A DNA stretch of 6,015 bases from DASXTB01 sp036505615 (GTDB taxonomy: Bacteria; Acidobacteriota; UBA6911; JACQSX01): contig DASXTB010000191.1 of NCBI GenBank assembly GCA_036505615.1, positions 1 to 6,015 on the forward strand, written 5' to 3'. A model generated the notes under the pieces. That model saw only the letters and a list, made by a program, of their open reading frames with translations. It had not been told where the DNA came from and ran no database searches. The position numbers were made by a program, and so were the translations under genes. Numbering within the stretch: the first letter of the stretch is position 1; each line of letters opens with the position of its first letter. Shown here piece after piece: positions 1-5,574 of the stretch.

Positions 1-284
1 GGAGTTGGATCATCGAGAGAGGCGCCGTTCACGAGAAAAATATCCAGCCGTCCATCGTTATCGTAGTCAAACAAAGCCACGCCCGGACCCATGGTCTCCA
101 AAAGATATTTTCTCGAGGTGTGTGATGACAGGTAGCGAAAGTTGAGACCTTTGGCGGCGGTAACGTCAACGAACGAACCAGCGCTTTTTCCCGGCGCCGC
201 AGTTAGAGGAGAAGTTCCCTGCTGGCCTGCCGCCGCATCTGGCATCAGCATAAGCGCCAGAACAAAGATGAGTATTCGGGTCAC
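1..284 (-). CDS. CRTAC1-like FG-GAP/VCBS repeat protein, secreted (N-terminal part, cut by window edge)
   Basis: This is the first 94 codons of a secreted beta-propeller-type protein; the rest lies left of the window. Residues 1 to about 19 form a signal peptide: one Arg, a hydrophobic core (ILIFVLALMLM), then small residues (DAAAG). A low-complexity Ala/Gly/Ser linker follows to about residue 37. Residues 38-94 match the start of the CRTAC1-like (ASPIC/UnbV) family: SFVDVTAAKGLNF, then KYLLETMGPGVALFDYDNDG and RLDIFLVNG. Asp residues in DYDNDGRLD (73-81) form the calcium-binding loop typical of FG-GAP repeats. The function of bacterial members is largely unknown; surface or periplasmic binding is the usual guess. 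The start is uncertain. GTG at 284 gives the neatest signal peptide but has no well-spaced SD. In-frame CTG at 293 has GAGG 7 nt upstream. In-frame ATG at 371 would overlap the TPR gene by 41 bp and add a 29-residue extension. Family assignment is firm; start and role are not. Confidence 0.85.
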   Translation of the reverse strand, partial: MTRILIFVLALMLMPDAAAGQQGTSPLTAAPGKSAGSFVDVTAAKGLNFRYLSSHTSRKYLLETMGPGVALFDYDNDGRLDIFLVNGASLDDPT

Positions 285-330
285 AGTTCGCAGGGATGAT
301 CCTCGAGAAAGTTGATATGCGGTCGTACGC

Positions 331-1572
331 TCAATTTGGATGCGGCGGAGAATTCGCTGGTTGAGAGGCATCCTGATCCCGCTGGACCTGAAATTTTTTC
401 AGTTTCTGTTGAGAATTTTCCGCCTCCTCATTCTTGAGCTTCTGGAATGTGGCCATGGCTTGCTGCGCTTCACTCATACGATGCAGCCGGCGGTAAACAA
501 TACCCAACTGAAACCAGGCCTGTTGAAGTACTTCCGGATCGGACTCCGTCGCGGTCGCGCGTTGCAAGTGGTCCGCCGCGGCTGCATCGTTTCCGATCTG
601 CATTTCGGCGCGTCCGAGGTTGTAGTCTGCGTGGGGCAATCCTGGTTTCTGCCGGAGCGCTGCCTCGATCAACTCTTTCGCTTTGGCGCCGTCGTTCCTT
701 TCCACGGCAAGGACTCCCAGCTTATACCGCGCAAGAACGTTGTAGGGATCGATCTCGAGTTCGCGCTGGAACGCCGCTTCGGCTTCCTGCGGCTTTTCTG
801 CATTCCGGTACTCTGAGCCGAGCTCCTCATGCAGGCCGGGCTGCTTGGGAGCGAGTTTGATGGCCGCCAGATATTCGGCAATGGCATCCATATGACGCTC
901 GGCGTCCGCATTGGCCTGCGCCAGAACCTGGCGCACACGCCACGATTGCGGATCCGCTTTAAACATTTTGGCGTAGCTATTTTTGGAAACCAGCAAGTGG
1001 GCCTGGCCGCGATGATAGAGAATATCCGTGTTGTTAGGCGCCAACTTGGCGGCTTTGTCCAAAGCTTCAGCAGCCTCTTCCGGTCGATCTTTCGCCAGAT
1101 CGATCACACCCAACCACATCAACGCGCCCGCATCTTGCGGATAAGCAATGGTCTCTTTCCTCACTGACGCGATCGCCTTGTCCAGTTGATTCAGACGGTA
1201 TTCCGCCACGCCCAAGAAAAGATTTGCGCCCCTCAGCCCTGGTTTCAGCGTCAGCGCCTTTTGAAAACTTGCGATGGCCTCCTCGTGCTTGCCCTGTTCT
1301 TCCCGTACCAGACCCAGATCAAAATGTGCTTCTGCGAAGTTTGGATTCTGCTTAATGACGGAAGCAAAACCTTCGGCAGCTTGCTCCAGATTGCCATTCC
1401 GCATCGCTTCGGAGGCTTGACGGAAATCTTCGCTAGCGGTTGGAGCTTGCGCCCAAAGAGGACATCCGAGAAGAAAAACCAAGCAGGACAATAGGATCGT
1501 CGCACACCCTGACCAACGCCGAAGGCTGCGCTCACCAAATAACCTGCGGCTACAACAAGAACTGGACATCAT
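331..1572 (-). CDS. Secreted tetratricopeptide (TPR) repeat protein
   Basis: The 413-residue product is a protein-protein interaction scaffold exported from the cytoplasm. Residues 1-43 are an Arg-rich n-region, a hydrophobic core (ATILLSCLVFLLGC) and an AQA signal peptidase I site near residue 43. The LLGC at 34-37 could instead act as a loose lipobox, so a lipoprotein is possible. Residues 48-380 hold about ten TPR units of roughly 34 residues with the usual W/L-G-Y, A and P positions, for example EAHFDLGLVREEQGKHEEAI (81-100) and PHADYNLGRAEMQIGNDAAA (313-332). The fifth unit (about 182-211) is short and irregular. Residues 381-413 are a charged, Gln/Pro-rich tail. Two adjacent ATG codons lie at 1572 and 1569; a GAGG lies 14 nt upstream of the first, which is rather far. 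Its stop is 46 bp before the start chosen for the CRTAC1-like gene, so the two are probably co-transcribed. The repeat family is certain; the partner is unknown. Confidence 0.9.
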   Translation of the reverse strand: MMSSSCCSRRLFGERSLRRWSGCATILLSCLVFLLGCPLWAQAPTASEDFRQASEAMRNGNLEQAAEGFASVIKQNPNFAEAHFDLGLVREEQGKHEEAIASFQKALTLKPGLRGANLFLGVAEYRLNQLDKAIASVRKETIAYPQDAGALMWLGVIDLAKDRPEEAAEALDKAAKLAPNNTDILYHRGQAHLLVSKNSYAKMFKADPQSWRVRQVLAQANADAERHMDAIAEYLAAIKLAPKQPGLHEELGSEYRNAEKPQEAEAAFQRELEIDPYNVLARYKLGVLAVERNDGAKAKELIEAALRQKPGLPHADYNLGRAEMQIGNDAAAADHLQRATATESDPEVLQQAWFQLGIVYRRLHRMSEAQQAMATFQKLKNEEAENSQQKLKKFQVQRDQDASQPANSPPHPN

Positions 1573-1598
1573 GGAAAAATTCTATACCTCGACGAAAT

Positions 1599-1604
1599 AT
1601 CATA
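1599..1604 (-). promoter_or_regulatory. Possible -10 element for the TPR gene
   Basis: On the minus strand this reads TATGAT, five of six matches to TATAAT, and lies 26 nt before the TPR ATG in the 110-bp gap between the receptor and TPR genes. No convincing -35 hexamer sits 16-18 bp upstream; that interval runs into the T-tract of the terminator hairpin. The call rests on a six-base match alone, so it is weak. The TPR gene may instead be transcribed from upstream. Confidence 0.22.
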
Positions 1605-1618
1605 GAAGAGTTCACGAC

Positions 1619-1657
1619 AAAAGATCCTGCTGCCGCGAAATGTCGCGTGGCAGCAGG
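1619..1657 (-). terminator. Candidate intrinsic terminator after the TonB-dependent receptor gene
   Basis: A perfect 9-bp GC-rich stem (CCTGCTGCC at 1626-1634, GGCAGCAGG at 1649-1657) is continued by an inner 4-bp stem (GCGA at 1635-1638, TCGC at 1643-1646) around a 4-nt loop, with a 2-nt bulge at 1647-1648. It begins 25 nt after the receptor stop codon. On the minus-strand transcript the stem is followed by AUC then four U residues (1622-1619), and then by mixed bases. The stem is very strong but the U-tract is short, so termination may be partial and allow read-through into the TPR gene. The reverse strand has no U-run after the stem, so it is not a good bidirectional terminator. Confidence 0.6.
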
Positions 1658-1682
1658 TTGGTAATTGTGCTTGGTCGGAAGA

Positions 1683-4600
1683 TCAGAACTCGTAACGTAA
1701 CGTCAGCTGAATTTGTCGCCGCGAATTGAGCACTGAGTGCCCGCCACCGCCGGGCTGTCCGAACGTGCCGCTGAAGGGGTCCCCGTTTCTTGCAGTGAAT
1801 GAGTGCCGGTTGAAGGCGTTGGGTATATCCACCTTGAAGGTGATGAATTGCCTTTCCGTCAAAGCGGTACGTTTGATAATGGAGAAATCCTCGGTCTTGT
1901 AGCCAGGGTTTCGAATGCCGCTGAAAAAAGGTGGCAGATTGCCAAAGGTATAGCCACGCTGGGCGACCAGATCATCCCCATTGGGATCCAGCAAAGCGGC
2001 GCAGTTGAAGTAGTTGTTGCTGCTGTTGGCTGTGAACGTCCCATCTGGATGCGCAGTACAGCCGCTATCAGATCCCAGAGCGTTATATGACGACGCGTTT
2101 AGACTAATGATAGGAACGCCCGGAACCTGGCTGAACCGGAAACCCCCGTTGGAAAAGGGATTTGACTTTGCACCCGCGCTGATCCTAAAGGGAGTTCCGG
2201 ACTGATAACGGTGAACCCCACCCACTTGCCAGCCCCCCAGCACTTTGCTCGCTACTCCGTGGTTGAGGTATTTCCTCCCTGGCCCGGCGGGAAGTTCATA
2301 AAGATAACTCAACACGAATGTGTGCGGAACATCCTGATAGCTTACGGCCTTCTCCCCCCTGAGATTGAAAGCATTCTGCGCACCAAAAACGCCGGAGTTG
2401 AAACCGGTGAATACGGGGAAGCTGCTATCGGCGTCGGTGAGCGTTTTGGAGAAAGTGTACGACGCCAGAAGGTTGAGCCCATTCCGGAACCTGCGCTCGG
2501 CCTTGACTAACAAGGCGTTATACGTGGATTGTCCTTCGTTTTCCAGCGGAGTAGTGTCAATCGAACGGAACTGCGGATGTGGCCGAAGTAACTGACCCAA
2601 TTGATCCTCGCCGGTTGGCGACCAGAGTGGTTCGAACCAAGAGGGCACGGTGACGCCGAGGGTCGCAATATCCGCTTGTGCCTGCGGGTCAGTAATCGGC
2701 AGGACCAAATCGTTGCCCAGAAAGTTGAAGCTGGGATTGATGCTGTTTTGCTGGACAAGCCAGGAATGTAACCGGGTGGAATGCATCCCCACATAGCCGA
2801 TATTCAGGATCAGGTCCTTCGCCAATTCATGCTGAATCTCCAGACTCCAGTTTTGCACCATGGCCGGCCTGCCAAATTCCGGCGCTACGTAGGTTGGCGA
2901 CTGTCCATTTAGCAGCGTTGGGTCTTTGGCATTCGTCGGGGGCGGGTAACTGGGGAAGCCCGCATCGGGCCCCTGCACTGGAGTGAAGTTATCCGGGGAT
3001 TGGAAAAAGGGATTGGCGGTAGTCCCACTTGTCAGTGCGGTTCCAAAGTCAGAATACTGTAGAGGCGCGTAGTAAATGCTATACCCCCCACGGACCACGA
3101 AGTCTGTGTGTGGAGAGTAAGAGAAGCCAATGCGCGGCCCAAAATTCTTGTAATAAGTTTTTGCGCCAATAGCATTCTTCCCGTAGATCAGTGCCCCCGG
3201 AGTTCCGGGCGTGCCGGGATTGTCGGCGTTCAGATCGAGAACCGAACCTGCGCCATTTCCCTCATACCGCGGAGTATCGACTGAATAGCGCAGCCCAAGA
3301 TTGAGTACCAGGTTGGGCAGAACCTTGAAATCATCCTGGGCATATCCAGCATAATAGTTGGAAGACCAGCGTGGCTGGACGGATACGATTGACAGACCCT
3401 CCGAGAACGGAACCCCGAGCAAGAAACTGGCAAACGGATCTCCGCTTTGGAGGTCGTTCGGAATGTAGGCCGTCTGCAAATTCGAAAAGTTGTAGCCCGG
3501 AGAATTGTTTGCCCGGCTAACACGCGAAAACTGAAAAGCCCTCCATTCGCCTCCAACCCGGACCGAATGACGCCCCCTCACCCACGAGACACTATCTGAC
3601 AGCACCAAAGCGTTGGGGATATTGTTGTCGTCGTTTCCTGCGCCCAAGCCCTGGTAACCGACACCGCCCTGAGCTGAGCTGAAACTAAACTGCGGGACGA
3701 CCCTGCCGCTGGCGTTGCCAATCCCCAATACCTGGTCCCAATCCACACCAGTTATGCCCTCTGATCTGCTGGATTGGGCGAGCCGATTGAGGCCAACGAC
3801 AAAGTGGTTGAGCAGAGTCGGGCTGACTGAGTAGTCATACCCAAATCGCAAGTAATGAGTGAAGTTCGAATTAAAGTAAGTGGGATCGAAGGGCCCAGGA
3901 ATGACAGGGTCGCCGTTTAAAACTTCCTGATCGCGGCTGCTGTAAGAGAAGAAAGCCTTCCCATTGGCGGAAACGTTCATATCGATCTTGAACGTCATGG
4001 TCGTATCCCGGGGGCGCTTGCTGGATAGAAACTGGAAGTTATTGCAAATGACGGTATTGCAGCCCGGACCGTTGCCTCCAGTTGGGAGCGGTATGTATGT
4101 AAGAACATTCTGGGCGACCGTACTCAGTCGGTTCGTGGGAATTATGTTGCCGGGGAAAGCCGTGCGGCAAGGTTGGCCCCCCACGACCGTCGTGGTGGCG
4201 GGATCGAAGATCTGGCCTTGCAGAACTGGAGTGCCATCGCAGGGGTTGGTGACTCCGAGGGGCGGTCCCAGCAGCACCGAGAAATCACCGGCCCGTTCCG
4301 CGGCGGTGGGCAGGGTTGTGTGCGTCACGGTTCCGGCGTTGTTGCGATACTGTTCCCACGAGAAGAAGAAAAATAACTTGTCATGGCCGTTGTACAACTT
4401 GGGAATCCAGACCGGCCCTCCGAGACTACCGCCAAAATCATGCTGATGGTCGGCGGGCTTCGGATCACCGTTGAAATTGTTTGTCCAGGAATTTGCGTCG
4501 AGCACATCGTTGCGAAACAACTCAAAAGCGGTTCCATGGAACGCGTTGCTGCCGGACTTAATAGCAAAGCTTTCGACGCCCCCCGAGGTTCGGCCGAACT

Positions 4601-5324
4601 CAGCAGGAATGGTCGACGTGAGTACCTTGAATTCACTCAGCGCTTCTACCGAAGGGGCGGTCTGGTCGAAGGCTGAGCCCTCTTCCATACGTTGTGTGCT
4701 GATCCCATCGAGGATGACTTCGGTGGCGAAATTCTGCCCTCCACCGAGTTTCGACTCAAAGATGCCAGCGGAGGCAGCGTCACTGTTCGTCCCAGGGCCT
4801 GCGGTTCCCGGCGTCAGGAAGACAAATGTCTCCGGCGATCGCAAAAAGCTCTGCCCCGACGCGAACAAAGCTAACGGCAGATCCTTGATCTGCCTTTCGC
4901 TTACTACTGTCCCAATCTCGGACGACTCCGTTTGCAGCGTAGGTGCGTCCCCCATCACGGTCAGTGTTTCTTGCACTTGGCCCACCTGCAGAGTGATGTT
5001 GAGCGAGGTGACGCTATTCACCTGGATTACCACCCCAGTCTGCTCTGCGGTCTTGAATCCCGTCGCCGAAGTTTTGACATTGTAGGCACCCAGTTGCATG
5101 TCTGGTATCCGATACCCGCCGGATGAAGTCGAAGTGGTGTTATACACACTTCCCGTGCCGACTCCGGTCGCGGTGACGGTCGCGTTGCCAACCACTGCAC
5201 CGGAGCTGTCCTGGATGGTGCCCGCGAGCGAGCCGCGGCTAGACTGCGCGGCTGCCATCGTTCCCAGTACTGCGATCACGGCAGCAATCGCGAGATACGT
5301 GCGCATGAACTTCAGCCACCTCAT
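1683..5324 (-). CDS. TonB-dependent receptor, Oar-like, with carboxypeptidase-regulatory-like domain
   Basis: This 1213-residue outer-membrane transporter takes up a large substrate using TonB/ExbBD energy. Residues 1 to about 27 are a signal peptide ending in an Ala-rich cleavage region (MAAAQ). Residues 30-118 form a carboxypeptidase-regulatory-like Ig-type domain (SLAGTIQDSSGAVVGNATVT ... GYRIPDMQLGAYNV). Residues about 119-265 are the plug, with EVILDGIST (202-210) and AEFGRTSGGVESFAIKSGSN (241-260). From about 266 the beta-barrel runs to the end, with the phylum-typical GYAQDDFKVLPNLVLNLGLR, LLASYTFSKTLTDADS and LGGWQVGGVHRYQSGTPF, and a terminal Phe (RYEF) as expected for BAM-assembled barrels. 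I see no clear TonB box. All six cysteines lie in three local pairs (362/386, 422/427, 1089/1108), probably loop disulfides. No SusD partner is visible. The start has a strong SD; Met7 is an alternative. The substrate cannot be read from sequence; the neighbouring GH30 suggests a carbohydrate. Family call is firm. Confidence 0.95.
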   Translation of the reverse strand: MRWLKFMRTYLAIAAVIAVLGTMAAAQSSRGSLAGTIQDSSGAVVGNATVTATGVGTGSVYNTTSTSSGGYRIPDMQLGAYNVKTSATGFKTAEQTGVVIQVNSVTSLNITLQVGQVQETLTVMGDAPTLQTESSEIGTVVSERQIKDLPLALFASGQSFLRSPETFVFLTPGTAGPGTNSDAASAGIFESKLGGGQNFATEVILDGISTQRMEEGSAFDQTAPSVEALSEFKVLTSTIPAEFGRTSGGVESFAIKSGSNAFHGTAFELFRNDVLDANSWTNNFNGDPKPADHQHDFGGSLGGPVWIPKLYNGHDKLFFFFSWEQYRNNAGTVTHTTLPTAAERAGDFSVLLGPPLGVTNPCDGTPVLQGQIFDPATTTVVGGQPCRTAFPGNIIPTNRLSTVAQNVLTYIPLPTGGNGPGCNTVICNNFQFLSSKRPRDTTMTFKIDMNVSANGKAFFSYSSRDQEVLNGDPVIPGPFDPTYFNSNFTHYLRFGYDYSVSPTLLNHFVVGLNRLAQSSRSEGITGVDWDQVLGIGNASGRVVPQFSFSSAQGGVGYQGLGAGNDDNNIPNALVLSDSVSWVRGRHSVRVGGEWRAFQFSRVSRANNSPGYNFSNLQTAYIPNDLQSGDPFASFLLGVPFSEGLSIVSVQPRWSSNYYAGYAQDDFKVLPNLVLNLGLRYSVDTPRYEGNGAGSVLDLNADNPGTPGTPGALIYGKNAIGAKTYYKNFGPRIGFSYSPHTDFVVRGGYSIYYAPLQYSDFGTALTSGTTANPFFQSPDNFTPVQGPDAGFPSYPPPTNAKDPTLLNGQSPTYVAPEFGRPAMVQNWSLEIQHELAKDLILNIGYVGMHSTRLHSWLVQQNSINPSFNFLGNDLVLPITDPQAQADIATLGVTVPSWFEPLWSPTGEDQLGQLLRPHPQFRSIDTTPLENEGQSTYNALLVKAERRFRNGLNLLASYTFSKTLTDADSSFPVFTGFNSGVFGAQNAFNLRGEKAVSYQDVPHTFVLSYLYELPAGPGRKYLNHGVASKVLGGWQVGGVHRYQSGTPFRISAGAKSNPFSNGGFRFSQVPGVPIISLNASSYNALGSDSGCTAHPDGTFTANSSNNYFNCAALLDPNGDDLVAQRGYTFGNLPPFFSGIRNPGYKTEDFSIIKRTALTERQFITFKVDIPNAFNRHSFTARNGDPFSGTFGQPGGGGHSVLNSRRQIQLTLRYEF

Positions 5325-5329
5325 AGATT

Positions 5330-5335
5330 CCCTCC
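5330..5335 (-). promoter_or_regulatory. Shine-Dalgarno site of the TonB-dependent receptor gene
   Basis: On the minus strand this reads GGAGGG, 5 nt before the ATG at 5324-5322. It is the best ribosome-binding site in the window and fixes the start at codon 1 of the receptor rather than at the in-frame ATG six codons later. The other three genes here have weaker or badly spaced sites, so the receptor is probably the most strongly translated of the four. Confidence 0.8.
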
Positions 5336-5395
5336 GGCCTTGACTGGAAAGAGCTGAACCCAGTTGCGTTCTGTTTTCTCTAATCTCTCGTGCCT

Positions 5396-5419
5396 GCGAA
5401 ATTTAATTCTTAATTTCGC
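5396..5419. repeat. 24-bp inverted repeat, candidate operator
   Basis: Two perfect 8-bp arms, GCGAAATT (5396-5403) and AATTTCGC (5412-5419), flank an 8-bp spacer TAATTCTT. The dyad is AT-rich in otherwise GC-rich DNA and lies about 70 bp upstream of the receptor start and 155 bp upstream of the GH30 start. The length and symmetry suit a dimeric helix-turn-helix regulator. It overlaps the proposed -10 of the receptor promoter, a position suited to repression. The regulator is unknown and not encoded in the window. A weak RNA hairpin is an alternative reading, but no U-run follows on either strand. Confidence 0.45.
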
Positions 5420-5428
5420 CGACGTTAA
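5400..5428 (-). promoter_or_regulatory. Candidate promoter of the TonB-dependent receptor gene
   Basis: On the minus strand TTAACG (5428-5423, four of six to TTGACA) is followed after 17 bp by TAAATT (5405-5400, four of six to TATAAT). The spacing is ideal but both boxes are imperfect. Initiation would fall near 5393, giving a leader of roughly 70 nt before the ATG. The -10 box lies inside the left arm and spacer of the 24-bp inverted repeat, and the promoter spacer covers the right arm. Other AT-rich choices are possible in this stretch. Confidence 0.3.
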
Positions 5429-5528
5429 GCCCCAACGATGGCTGGCATTGTAGAAAGAAAGTCGCAAAAAAGCCAGCGGTTGATTAGTCCACCCCTTTGT
5501 GCGGGCCTCCCCCCTAAAAGCACGGCGA

Positions 5529-5537
5529 TGATATATT
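5529..5537 (+). promoter_or_regulatory. Candidate extended -10 promoter of the GH30 gene
   Basis: The sequence TGA-TATATT has a TGn extension followed by a hexamer matching TATAAT in five of six positions. At the usual -35 distance there is only a C-rich run (5509-5514), so this would act as an extended -10 promoter or need an activator. Initiation near 5544 would leave a leader of about 30 nt before the ATG at 5575. Confidence 0.35.
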
Positions 5538-5574
5538 CTCCGGTGCGTAATCGTTGGTCCGACGAGAAAAAAGA

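Larger units (their letters stand above)
5325..5574. other. Divergent intergenic control region between receptor and GH30 genes
   Basis: These 250 bp separate two divergently transcribed genes and must hold both 5' leaders. It contains the receptor's SD site, an AT-rich palindrome with an overlapping candidate minus-strand promoter near its middle, and an extended -10 candidate for the GH30 gene near the right end. A 6-bp inverted pair (GCTGGC at 5441-5446, GCCAGC at 5472-5477) and a C-rich run at 5507-5514 are also present but could be chance. Open frames across it have no ribosome-binding site and no recognisable protein, so I treat it as non-coding. Confidence 0.75.

Noticed and set aside
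340..860. Two overlapping open frames on the plus strand across the TPR gene
   Set aside because: The minus-strand frame has clear TPR repeats and a signal peptide. The plus frames are compositionally odd and reflect the repeat code read backwards.
3964..4446. Open frame of 160 codons on the plus strand, antisense to the receptor
   Set aside because: It is a shadow of the strongly supported receptor barrel on the other strand, with unnatural composition and no family resemblance.
4471..5085. Open frame of 204 codons on the plus strand, antisense to the receptor
   Set aside because: It lies wholly inside the receptor gene, has no ribosome-binding site and no recognisable domain. Long antisense frames are common in GC-rich coding DNA.
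5443..5465. TGGCAT resembling a sigma-54 -24 element
   Set aside because: The required GC of the -12 element is absent at the correct spacing.
5441..5477. Inverted pair GCTGGC / GCCAGC
   Set aside because: There are only six base pairs across a 25-base loop with no extension on either side, which is expected by chance in 250 bp. It was mentioned in the intergenic entry but not called as a site.
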